Source: CAZXWN01 sp964644695 [NCBI: uncultured bacterium] (lineage in GTDB: Bacteria; UBP4; UBA4092). Taken from it: DNA of 48,694 bases. The stretch lies in the NCBI GenBank assembly GCA_964644695.1, contig CAZXWN010000006.1, positions 64,456-113,149 of the forward strand, in the 5' to 3' direction. Made by a program: the position numbers and the translations under genes. Within the stretch, counting starts at the first letter, position 1. Each line of letters begins with the position of its first letter. Under the pieces are notes generated by a model. It searched no databases and was not told where the DNA came from. It saw only the letters and a program-made list of their open reading frames with translations. Shown here piece by piece: positions 1 to 7,796 of the stretch.

Positions 1-795
1 CAATTCCATATTCAAAAAAAGCCAATTCAAAGGAAATCTGTAGTACTGGATGTGGAAAACTTAACCATTCGTGAAAGCCTTCAAAAAGAATCCGTAAAAA
101 AGATATCATTCCAAGTCCATGGTGGTGAGATTTTAGGTATCGCTGGTGTGGAAGGTAATGGACAGTCAGAATTAATAAAGGCTATTACGGGACTGGTAAA
201 TATTTACTCCGGCGATGTTCGTATAAACGACATTTCTGTAAAGGGTAAAAATCCGGGACACGTGAGCCAGCTTGGTTTGGCACACATTCCAGAAGATCGA
301 TTGAAAAGGGGATTAGTCAGGGACTTTTCTCTTGAAGAAAACTTGATTCTTGGTAGACATACTAAATCCTTTTTTAAGGGATATTGGGGTTCTGACAAAG
401 CGTTAATCTCCAGCGAAGCTACAATTCTTTTGGATAAATTCGATATTCGGCCTGCAGATCCCAAGGCCCTTGCAGCAAATTTGTCTGGAGGTAATCAGCA
501 AAAAGTAATTGTTGCCAGAGAGCTGGCAAAGAATCCCTGTTGCCTGATTGCCGCACAGCCCACCCGAGGAGTAGATATCGGAGCTATTGAATTTATTCAT
601 CACCAAATTTTAAATGCTCGTGATGCGGGTATGGCTATATTACTTGTTTCAGCAGACTTGAATGAGATTATGGAATTATCTGACCGAATTGCTGTCTTGT
701 ACAATGGTGAGATCATGGGCATTTTAAATAGTGAAAACGCTACAGAAACCAACCTGGGGTTGCTCATGGCTGGAATCAGAGAGGGGGTTGCCTGA
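1..795 (+). CDS. ABC transporter ATPase, BMP/nucleoside type (C-terminal half, cut at window start)
   Basis: The frame is open from base 1, so this is the 3' part of a longer gene; 264 residues remain. It matches the second nucleotide-binding domain of double-domain RbsA/YufO-type ATPases, which power uptake of nucleosides or sugars at the inner face of the membrane. The Walker A region is the degenerate GVEGNGQSE (about residues 49-57), usual for second domains. The signature LSGGNQQK lies near 161-168, followed by the Walker B-side stretch AAQPTRGVDIGA. The GTG at 52 is an internal valine, not the start. A permease of the matching YufP type follows at 1336, with one small membrane gene between, which supports the BMP/nucleoside assignment. 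The substrate is inferred from family only. Confidence 0.88.
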   Translation, partial: QFHIQKKPIQRKSVVLDVENLTIRESLQKESVKKISFQVHGGEILGIAGVEGNGQSELIKAITGLVNIYSGDVRINDISVKGKNPGHVSQLGLAHIPEDRLKRGLVRDFSLEENLILGRHTKSFFKGYWGSDKALISSEATILLDKFDIRPADPKALAANLSGGNQQKVIVARELAKNPCCLIAAQPTRGVDIGAIEFIHHQILNARDAGMAILLVSADLNEIMELSDRIAVLYNGEIMGILNSENATETNLGLLMAGIREGVA

Positions 796-823
796 TCCAT
801 CATCGATGGCAGGTAATCACTAG

Positions 824-1318
824 ATGATTATTGGTATTATTCTTGAGTGGACCTCGAAGTTTATAGTTTTCCTCACTTCATATATTATTTCAAATCGAAT
901 CATTGCCGTTCCTATTGCACTGGGCTTGAAATTCCCTAAATATATAGTACTTCCCATGGTCGTTATTTTTGATTTGCTTCAAGTACCCCTGTTTAATTTT
1001 ATTTTTTCACGCAACACAAACAGTAAAGGATTGATTGGGAAGTTGATTTCATGGCTTCCATCAAAAGAGCGAGTTGAAAACAGTCGTTTAGGGAAGTTTT
1101 GTCAGCACTTGGGAGGTATGGGAATTGTATTGATATCTGCCGTTCCTGCTTTTGGCGGGGGGATATGGTCTGCTGTATTAATCGCACAGGTGCTGCACAT
1201 TGATAACCGACGGAGTATGTTATTAATCGGTATCGGAAGTATTCTTAGTACGTTGGCTGTCATGTATGGAACTCAAGCTCTTTATAATCTTTATTACCTG
1301 ATATTACATTCAATATAA
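824..1318 (+). CDS. small integral membrane protein, 'small multidrug export' (COG2426-like) family
   Basis: A 164-residue hydrophobic protein with about four membrane segments. The central PAFGGGIWSAVLIAQVL stretch, a proline and glycine run at the start of a helix, resembles the COG2426/Sm_multidrug_ex family, whose biochemical role is not really established despite the name. It lies 29 bases after the ABC ATPase and 17 bases before the permease, so the three are probably one transcript. This position, between two components of one transporter, is unusual; it could be an accessory subunit or an unrelated insertion. The family call is from recognition of the glycine-rich motif and the size, not a search. 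Confidence 0.6.
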   Translation: MIIGIILEWTSKFIVFLTSYIISNRIIAVPIALGLKFPKYIVLPMVVIFDLLQVPLFNFIFSRNTNSKGLIGKLISWLPSKERVENSRLGKFCQHLGGMGIVLISAVPAFGGGIWSAVLIAQVLHIDNRRSMLLIGIGSILSTLAVMYGTQALYNLYYLILHSI

Positions 1319-1335
1319 TTCAACAAGGTCTCTTG

Positions 1336-2397
1336 ATGATTTCACGGAAATATACTGAAGTTGTAGTCGTTCCTCTCACGGCGATTAGCCTTGCCTTTCT
1401 GGCAGGAGCTTTATTTATATTGGCTATCGGCAAAAATCCTATTGATGTGTATGGTGTCATGTTACAAGGTACCTTAGGCACAAGCTATGGTATAGGTCAG
1501 GTTCTTTTCAAATCAACGCCGCTTATCCTTACAGGGTTATCAGTAGCCTTGGCATTTCATGCTGGCCTGTTTAATATTGGTGCAGAAGGTCAGCTAAACA
1601 TGGGTGCCCTGGCAATGGGGCTTATGGGGTGGTGGATAACCGCCACATGGCCTTCTCTGAGTTGGATTATCGTCATTCCTTTATGTCTTACCGCTGGTTT
1701 CATGGGGGGCGCTGTCTGGGGATTTATTCCCGGCTGGTTAAAAGCCCGGTTTGGAGTCCATGAGGTCATTAATACGATTATGCTGAATTTTATTTCATTA
1801 GGTATTGTGAATTATCTGGTGATGGAGCATTTCCATATTCCAGAAACAATTCATACTCCAGAAATTGGTCCGGCAGCCCATATCCCACGCTTTGATGCAC
1901 TAATACCGTTATTCAGTGGTTCGCCGGTGAATGCCAGTCTTTTAATTGCGCTGGGTATTATAGTGCTTTCAGGTTATCTTTTGTTTCGTACTCGGTTAGG
2001 ATATGAGATTCGCGCTCTTGGGTTTAATCCCCCGGCCGCCGAGTATGCAGGGATAAATATCAACCGTATTACATGGGTCTCGATGGCCTTGTCCGGCGGT
2101 ATTGCAGGAATGGTGGGTATGAACTTTATTTTGGGATATAAATATTACTTTGAAGATGGATTCGCCGGTGGTGTGGGGTTCATGGGAATTGCGGTGGCAC
2201 TTCTTGGTAAAAATCATCCAATAGGTATTGTGTTGGCAGCCCTTTTGTTTGGGATACTCAGTCAGGGGGGGCTTGCCATTAACACTCAAGTACCCAAAGA
2301 TCTGGTTGAGATACTGGAAGCCATCATTATTCTGTTAATGGTGGTTATGACAGAAATATTCAGAAGACGATTCAGTCATCAGAAACAGATTAAATAA
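1336..2397 (+). CDS. ABC transporter permease, BMP/nucleoside type (YufP-like)
   Basis: A 353-residue polytopic membrane protein of the branched-chain/nucleoside permease superfamily. FNIGAEGQLNMGALA near residues 80-95 and the later GLAINTQVPKDL and VALLGKNHPIG stretches are typical of permeases partnered with BMP-family lipoproteins. It forms the membrane channel for the ATPase ending at 795. I prefer the ATG at 1336 to the TTG at 1333 because AAGG at 1325-1328 is seven bases upstream of it. The family normally uses two different permeases (YufP and YufQ). Only one is seen here, and the next gene is convergent, overlapping by eight bases. The partner may lie elsewhere or upstream. Confidence 0.88.
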   Translation: MISRKYTEVVVVPLTAISLAFLAGALFILAIGKNPIDVYGVMLQGTLGTSYGIGQVLFKSTPLILTGLSVALAFHAGLFNIGAEGQLNMGALAMGLMGWWITATWPSLSWIIVIPLCLTAGFMGGAVWGFIPGWLKARFGVHEVINTIMLNFISLGIVNYLVMEHFHIPETIHTPEIGPAAHIPRFDALIPLFSGSPVNASLLIALGIIVLSGYLLFRTRLGYEIRALGFNPPAAEYAGININRITWVSMALSGGIAGMVGMNFILGYKYYFEDGFAGGVGFMGIAVALLGKNHPIGIVLAALLFGILSQGGLAINTQVPKDLVEILEAIIILLMVVMTEIFRRRFSHQKQIK

Positions 2398-3316
2398 CAC
2401 CACGGTCCATTTCTGATATGCGGGAATAAGCCACACGCTTTTGTGTCTTCAGTGAGGGTGATTGACTGATCATGTCGCGCACCATCTTATCCAATTCTTT
2501 ATAGGACGAATCTTTCTTTAAAATCTTTGCCTTATAGGATTCCGCCATATCATGAACCAGGGGTTCATCTTTTGTTGTATAAAACAGGATAGGAGTGTTT
2601 ATAAACTGCTCGAGTTTACGAATCGCTGAGCAAATCTGCAATCCATTTATACGAGTCAACATAATATCTACAATCATCATGTCCGGCTCATAAGCCGTTA
2701 TTTTACGAAGAGCATCGACTCCATCACTCGCAACCAACAACTCATAATCCTTATCAAAGAGAGCCTTCATCAACCGAAGTACATCATCGTTATCATCCAC
2801 AATCAATAGTCGTGGACGAGCGGGCTGTGCATTGGCGGACTCTACTTCATTTTCCAGTGGACAAGAATAGGGTTCCATCCAATATCTTTTATCCTTGATT
2901 TGTTCAAGGGTCATTTTTTTGACTCGTGGTTTTCCCAAAGGAGCTAATTGCACTTCAATATTACGCAACAATCGTTCTGGAGAAATGGGTTTTGTCAGGT
3001 AATAGGTGGCCCCTTCACGGTATCCCGATTTATGATCATCCACGGTATCAAGAGCAGACAGCATAATAACCGGTAAACTGTTTCCGGCTATCTTTCGAAT
3101 CGCCTGACACACATCATAGCCGCTCATACCGGGCATCATCACGTCCAATAAAACCAGGTCTGGTTCACAATCCTGAAATTTCAGTAAGGCTTCCCTGGGG
3201 TCGTTGGAGGTGATAACCTCGTATTGGTCACCTAAAGTAGATTTAACAAACAAGACAACATCCTGTTCATCGTCTACAGCCAAGATTCGGTATTTTGGAG
3301 ATTGGTTATTTTCCAT
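2390..3316 (-). CDS. double-receiver response regulator without output domain
   Basis: 308 residues containing two complete CheY-like receiver domains and nothing else. Domain 1 (about 10-125) has the acidic pair near 15-16, phosphoacceptor D58 in LLDVMMPG, and K109 in TKP. Domain 2 (about 168-290) has DD near 174-175, phosphoacceptor D217 in IVDIML, and a lysine in KILKKDS. The linker of roughly 40 residues contains no recognisable domain. Such proteins act as phosphate relays or as protein-interaction switches. No histidine kinase is near, so the partner is unknown. The 3' end overlaps the convergent permease gene by eight bases. The ribosome site before the ATG at 3316 is weak. Confidence 0.88.
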   Translation of the reverse strand: MENNQSPKYRILAVDDEQDVVLFVKSTLGDQYEVITSNDPREALLKFQDCEPDLVLLDVMMPGMSGYDVCQAIRKIAGNSLPVIMLSALDTVDDHKSGYREGATYYLTKPISPERLLRNIEVQLAPLGKPRVKKMTLEQIKDKRYWMEPYSCPLENEVESANAQPARPRLLIVDDNDDVLRLMKALFDKDYELLVASDGVDALRKITAYEPDMMIVDIMLTRINGLQICSAIRKLEQFINTPILFYTTKDEPLVHDMAESYKAKILKKDSSYKELDKMVRDMISQSPSLKTQKRVAYSRISEMDRGVI

Positions 3317-3401
3317 TTAAAACCATTCTTAATAAAAATATACTGGCTAAAGTATCTTATAATCAGCGCTTATCGTCAATAGGATGAATAAATCACGTTA
3401 A

Positions 3402-5075
3402 TTACATTTTATCCGGACGAGATACTCCCATCAAGGTTAAACCGTTCGCAAGGACTTGTTGGACAGAACGCATAAAGACCAATCGCGCTCTGGACAATTC
3501 TTTATCCTCACTGATGATACGGAAACAATTATAGTAACCATGGAGACGCGTTGCTAAATCCATCAAATAACGGACTAACCGATGAGGTTCACAGGCCTGA
3601 GCCGCCTCACCAATGATTTGTGGATAGGATGCCATTACTTTGATAATTTCAGCTTCTTCAGGGGCAGATAATAAATTCAAATCTACCTGATCCCAGGTGG
3701 GCACATCAAACCCTTTAGATTGTGCCTGGGCAAAGATGCTGCAAACTCGGGCATGAGCATATTGCACATAGAACACTGGATTATCATTGGTTTGGTACTT
3801 GGCTACTTCCAGATCAAAATCCAGATGACTATCGGTTCCTCTCATCAGGAAGAAGAATCGGGCCGCATCAACTCCAATTTCTTGAACCAGGTCTTTCATG
3901 GTTTCTATTTTGCCTGCGCGTTTAGACATTTTGACTCGCTCACCATTACGCAGGAGATTGACCTGTTGAACAATCAATACATCAAAGGGTTCCTCATGGC
4001 CAACCGCTTTCAAAGCGGCCTTCATCCGAATCACATGTCCATGATGATCAGGTCCCCATAAATCAATTACACTTTGGAACCCGCGTTCAAATTTATCGTG
4101 ATGGTAAGCAATGTCATTTAAGAAATAGGTTGGATTCCCATCGGATTTGATGAGGACTCTGTCTTCAGAATCGCCATATTCTGTTGTCTTCAGCCAGGTG
4201 GCGCCTTCTTTCTCATAGGTAAGCCCACGGTTCTTCAAGTGCGCCAGCATGGCAGCGGGTTTTCCATCCCGATGTAACCATGACTCCCTGAACCAGCAGT
4301 CAAATTGAACCCCAAAACTGTCTAAATCCGATTTCTGAGATTCCAACATTTTTTCAAGACCCAGTTTGGAATATTCTTCCACCGGGTAATCAAGCGCTTC
4401 TTTAGGGTCTTTGGGGAACCAACCCGATTCCAGAGCCTGTTGTGCCAGAGTGATGACATACTCTCCCTGATACCCATTTTCCGGTATGGGACAATCCTGT
4501 CCCAGGGCCTGAAGATAACGGGCCTTCAGAGTCTCTCCAAACAGTCGGGCTTGAACACCATAATCATTAACATAGAATTCACGGGCCACTTCATAGCCTG
4601 CGGTTTTTAGGATACTTGCCAGGGAATCGCCCACGGAGGCGGCGCGCGCCGAAACGACATTCAAAGGACCCGTAGGATTGGCGGATACAAATTCTATCTG
4701 GACTTTCTGGCCCTTCCCAAAATTACTCGTCCCATATTTTTCGCCCTGATCAAGGATAGCCTTAAGGGTATCAATCACGGTATCCATACTCAGGATAAAA
4801 TTCAAATAACCATTCGGTGCGGCTTCAATCTTTCCCACAGCGGGAGCTAACGAACGGTCAAATTGGTCAATGCAAATCTGGGCAACCTGGACGGGGGCTT
4901 TCTTGAATACCTTCGCCAGGAGGAAGGGCATGTTTGTACAATAATCCCCATGCTGACGGTTCCGGGGAATCTCAACATTAAACTTCACTTCCACATCGGC
5001 AGGGACTGTTCCTGCTGCCCGGAAATCGCTCAGGGCTTTATCCAGCATAATACGAATCTGTTCTTTTATTTCCAT
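3402..5075 (-). CDS. argS: arginyl-tRNA synthetase
   Basis: 557 residues, normal length for ArgRS, which charges tRNA-Arg with arginine in the cytoplasm. In order: N-terminal additional domain (about 1-110); class I catalytic core with SANPTGPLNVVSARAASVGD; LWGPDHHGHVIRMKAAL; KMSKRAGK (KMSKS loop); and an all-helical DALR anticodon-binding end with YVQYAHARVCSIF. The core motif is odd: most ArgRS read PLHVGH or PLHIGH at the HIGH site, whereas this reads PLNVVS, so both histidines are absent. I recall related variants in other bacteria but cannot check. The start is supported by a GAGGTGAT ribosome site a few bases upstream. A TATAAT-like -10 sits at 5117-5122. Confidence 0.95.
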   Translation of the reverse strand: MEIKEQIRIMLDKALSDFRAAGTVPADVEVKFNVEIPRNRQHGDYCTNMPFLLAKVFKKAPVQVAQICIDQFDRSLAPAVGKIEAAPNGYLNFILSMDTVIDTLKAILDQGEKYGTSNFGKGQKVQIEFVSANPTGPLNVVSARAASVGDSLASILKTAGYEVAREFYVNDYGVQARLFGETLKARYLQALGQDCPIPENGYQGEYVITLAQQALESGWFPKDPKEALDYPVEEYSKLGLEKMLESQKSDLDSFGVQFDCWFRESWLHRDGKPAAMLAHLKNRGLTYEKEGATWLKTTEYGDSEDRVLIKSDGNPTYFLNDIAYHHDKFERGFQSVIDLWGPDHHGHVIRMKAALKAVGHEEPFDVLIVQQVNLLRNGERVKMSKRAGKIETMKDLVQEIGVDAARFFFLMRGTDSHLDFDLEVAKYQTNDNPVFYVQYAHARVCSIFAQAQSKGFDVPTWDQVDLNLLSAPEEAEIIKVMASYPQIIGEAAQACEPHRLVRYLMDLATRLHGYYNCFRIISEDKELSRARLVFMRSVQQVLANGLTLMGVSRPDKM

Positions 5076-5204
5076 GGGAATATCACCTCAAAATAAACCA
5101 ATAATATGAATTATCTATTATACCCTGAGGAAGGAGTGTCCACCGAATGGGAACAATCGAAACACCCCAATTATTTGGGGGAATGAGTCGATGATTACAA
5201 AGGA

Positions 5205-6482
5205 TTACTGTCCGGAACCACTCAGAATATCATCTAAGGAAGGTGTGGAGGGTTTTACATTAATGGGCCGGCCTTTATTGATGGAAAAATATTCTTTCAC
5301 AGCACCGGCCATTTTGCTGGTTGCGTCATCCATAAATACCGGGTCTTTTAACAGCTGGGCTTCGGATGGATTTGTGACAAAAACCAGTTCTAACAACACC
5401 GAGGGAACCGTGCATTTAAGCACTGCAAACTGAGCATGTTTTACTCCACGGTTCTGAAGACTGCCTGTCTGTAATAATTTATTCAATATCAATCCTGCCG
5501 CCAGACTGGACTGGTTATTCAGAGCGACTAATCGTTCATCTTTCAATACTTCAGTTAAAGGGTCTGATGCAGAGGTGATAACCGCTTCATCCAGGTCTGC
5601 CGCATTTTCCAGGTTTGCCAGTCGTTGGGCTTCGGCATCTGAAGCAGCACCATATTTCATATAGTAGATTTCAGTCCCTCGAACACTGGTCATTGAGGCG
5701 GAACCTGGAGCATTCAAGTGAATACTGACAAATAAATCGGCATCCAGTTCCGTGGCGATATTTCGGCGGCGGCCCAGGGACACATAATAATCGCCGCCGT
5801 TATAATTTTTATCCCGGGTCAGAAAAGTCTTGATTCCGGGAATTCTATCCAGTTTTTCCTTCAGTTGAAGGGCAGCGGCCATGGTGACATGTTTTTCAAT
5901 CAGACCATTCCCGCTGGCTCCGTGATGCCATCCCCCATGGCCTGGGTCGATGACAACAATTTTATTACTTTTTTTCAGCTCGGCGATTTGGGCTTTGCTT
6001 GGAAATTCAGAGCTGCGGGACACACCCGGTCTTTGGATTTCAATGACCGGGAAGTTACGATCCCGATTTTCAAGACTGACTTTATAATCCAAAACATCCG
6101 TAAATCGGACTGTAATATAACAACCACTGCCGATATTCTCGACCTCAATACGGGTGATAACTCCATCGTTTACAGGAATGACCCTGTCCCCATCACTGTC
6201 ATTGGCATTACTGGATTTAACAACAAACCCTTTTTTATCCGGTAATGCGATGACATCATATTGAGCGCGACCCTGAAAATAGAAAGCAACCTGAGTGTTA
6301 TCGTTACCACTCCATACCTTGATATTGCTGATTTTGGCACTGACAGGGGCACTTGCTCTTGTGGTTTTCTTACGGGTGGCAGCGGAGGAGAGGGACATCA
6401 TCCCAATGACAATTAATCCGATAAGACTGAATATATATAATTTCCGTATGGAATGACTGCGGAATATTTTATTTAAAATCAT
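5205..6482 (-). CDS. N-acetylmuramoyl-L-alanine amidase (AMIN + Amidase_3)
   Basis: A 425-residue secreted zinc amidase that cuts the lactyl-peptide bond of peptidoglycan, typically during cell separation. Residues 1-35 form a signal peptide or anchor ending in SSAA. About 50-150 is an AMIN-like beta domain (cell-wall targeting). The catalytic domain starts at VVIDPGHGG. Zinc ligands are H182, E196 (GLIEKH) and H255 (FVSIHLNA); the catalytic glutamate is E365 in LLELVFVTN. All are intact, unlike the altered enzymes elsewhere in the window. An AGGA site eight bases before the ATG supports the start. It lies downstream of the sigma-factor gene on the same strand, separated by a 225-base spacer holding a large inverted repeat. 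Confidence 0.93.
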   Translation of the reverse strand: MILNKIFRSHSIRKLYIFSLIGLIVIGMMSLSSAATRKKTTRASAPVSAKISNIKVWSGNDNTQVAFYFQGRAQYDVIALPDKKGFVVKSSNANDSDGDRVIPVNDGVITRIEVENIGSGCYITVRFTDVLDYKVSLENRDRNFPVIEIQRPGVSRSSEFPSKAQIAELKKSNKIVVIDPGHGGWHHGASGNGLIEKHVTMAAALQLKEKLDRIPGIKTFLTRDKNYNGGDYYVSLGRRRNIATELDADLFVSIHLNAPGSASMTSVRGTEIYYMKYGAASDAEAQRLANLENAADLDEAVITSASDPLTEVLKDERLVALNNQSSLAAGLILNKLLQTGSLQNRGVKHAQFAVLKCTVPSVLLELVFVTNPSEAQLLKDPVFMDDATSKMAGAVKEYFSINKGRPINVKPSTPSLDDILSGSGQ

Positions 6483-6606
6483 CTGTTTGATCCTGTTACA
6501 AAAATTTAGGACACCTATACAAGAGTATCCAGTTATTTTGTTTAGAGTTTACATGAAGGAGAAGGATTTCTCAACTCTGGAAATGAAGGCAATTTATATA
6601 CAAAAG

Positions 6607-6681
6607 GAATCGCTCGGGTTATCTTTAGACGAGCTAGCCGATGCAGGGGGAAAACGATAGGGGGATAACGCCGAGCGATTT
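6607..6681 (-). other. large imperfect inverted repeat / candidate structured RNA element
   Basis: Arms AATCGCTCGG+GTTATC at 6608-6623 and GATAAC+g+CCGAGCGATT at 6664-6680 pair over 16 base pairs with one bulged base (6670) and close a 40-base interior. The interior is rich in G runs on the + strand and C runs on the - strand. It lies between the sigma-factor gene and the amidase gene, both on the minus strand, so it would be in the RNA joining them. No tract of U directly follows on either side, so it is not a normal terminator. I could not match it to a known riboswitch. The arms are certain; the function is unknown. Confidence 0.6.
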
Positions 6682-6707
6682 AGTCTCCCTGGGGAGAGGG
6701 AGAAGCT

Positions 6708-7577
6708 TTATATGTCATTAGTCTTTTTTTCCGTGTCGATGAATCCTTCTAAGTAAACTCGGACTGCCGGGCGGCGTAACTTATTCAACGCTTCTTTTTC
6801 AATTCGTCGAACGCCTTCCTGACTTAATCCTACTTTCTTGCTAATACACCTTAATGATATATCATCTCCATCAGAAAATCCATACCTCAATAATAAAATT
6901 TTTCGTTCTCTTTCAGTAAGGAAACTCAGGACTTTTTCAATCTTTTCCTTCATTTGATCATCAAGGGCCACATCCCGGGGTGAATGGGATTCATGGTCTT
7001 CCAATATATTGGCGAGCTCCATGTTTTTATCATCGCCGACAGGGCTTTCCAAAGATACTGGGGTCTCACGGCTTTCTTCCAGGCTCTTAATGGTTTTTAC
7101 ACTTAAATTCATCATCTTTGAAAGTTCATTTAAGTCAGGATAGGCCCCGTGAGTAATATAATACTGGGCTCGTAAATACTCCATCTGGGCTAAAGCGCGG
7201 TGTTTTCTCACCGGGAGCCGGATTTGGCGGGCTTTTTTGGCGATGGCGCGCTGCATGGCCTGCCGGATCCAATAAGCGCCAAAGGTTGTAAAACGGAATC
7301 CCATGGTGGGATCAAATCTTTCGACCGCTTCAATCAACCCAATATTTCCTTCCTGGATTAGGTCAGAGAGAGACAGTCCCTGGTTAACGAAAGCTTTGGC
7401 CAATTTAACCACAAAGCGCAGATTGGCCTCAATGAAATGCTTCCGGGCTTCCTCACCTTTGGGGCCACCAGCTCGCATTTCCATGGAAAGGTTGACCTCT
7501 TCTTCGGCACTCAATAACGGTGTCCGATTTATCTCTACCAGATATGTGCTGAGGGTGTTGGTATCTTCCGGGTTCAT
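6708..7577 (-). CDS. alternative sigma-70 family RNA polymerase sigma factor (group 2/3-like)
   Basis: 289 residues without region 1.1, so not the primary sigma. Region 1.2 (about 6-35), region 2 with ANLRFVVKLAKAF, LIQEGNIGLIEAVERFD and FTTFGAYWIRQAMQRA (core binding, -10 recognition and melting), region 3, and region 4 with LTEREREKILLLR-like helix LTERERKILLLRYG and VGLSQEGVRRIEKEAL (-35 helix-turn-helix) are all present. It is related to RpoD/RpoS/RpoH. GGAG about eight bases before the ATG at 7577 supports the start. Upstream is an excellent sigma-54-type promoter (7624-7640), implying a sigma cascade. The downstream same-strand gene is a cell-wall amidase, but the spacer makes co-transcription uncertain. 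Confidence 0.92.
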   Translation of the reverse strand: MNPEDTNTLSTYLVEINRTPLLSAEEEVNLSMEMRAGGPKGEEARKHFIEANLRFVVKLAKAFVNQGLSLSDLIQEGNIGLIEAVERFDPTMGFRFTTFGAYWIRQAMQRAIAKKARQIRLPVRKHRALAQMEYLRAQYYITHGAYPDLNELSKMMNLSVKTIKSLEESRETPVSLESPVGDDKNMELANILEDHESHSPRDVALDDQMKEKIEKVLSFLTERERKILLLRYGFSDGDDISLRCISKKVGLSQEGVRRIEKEALNKLRRPAVRVYLEGFIDTEKKTNDI

Positions 7578-7623
7578 GGGATCTGCTCCTTTTTAGCCTA
7601 TCTATTAGTTCTGGATAGTTATT

Positions 7624-7640
7624 TGCAGGTCCCGTGCCAA
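7624..7640 (-). promoter_or_regulatory. sigma-54 type -24/-12 promoter for the sigma-factor gene
   Basis: On the minus strand the sequence reads TTGGCACGGGACCTGCA. This matches the sigma-54 consensus TGGCACG-N4-TTGC, with GG and GC exactly ten bases apart. The start of transcription would fall near 7612, giving a leader of about 35 bases that contains the GGAG ribosome site. RpoN and an enhancer-binding protein would be needed; neither is in this window. Confidence 0.65.
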
Positions 7641-7729
7641 AGTGTAAATAATTCCTAATTATTATTTATTGCATTGATTTATATGAAGTTACATATTTAC
7701 CAATCTCGTGTTTCGGGTGTATTTCTAAA

Positions 7730-7766
7730 CATCAAAAAATAAAGGTGAGAGAATATTCTCTCACCT
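7730..7766 (-). terminator. Rho-independent terminator of the PLP-enzyme gene
   Basis: A perfect palindrome at 7743-7766 (arm AGGTGAGAGAAT) is followed on the minus strand by TTTATTTTTT. It lies 31 bases after the stop of the gene ending at 7797. Confidence 0.85.
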
Positions 7767-7796
7767 GTGCTGTTTAATTCCCAGTTGTAAGTATCT

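Noticed and set aside
5165-5180. CCCCAA/TTGGGG hairpin as amidase terminator
   Set aside because: Stem is only six pairs and the tail on the minus strand (TGTTTCG) is not a U tract; too weak to annotate.
6607-6681. A c-di-AMP (ydaO) riboswitch controlling the amidase
   Set aside because: An amidase and a c-di-AMP-type HD protein in one window made this attractive, but neither strand of the hairpin gives the ydaO conserved blocks in order.
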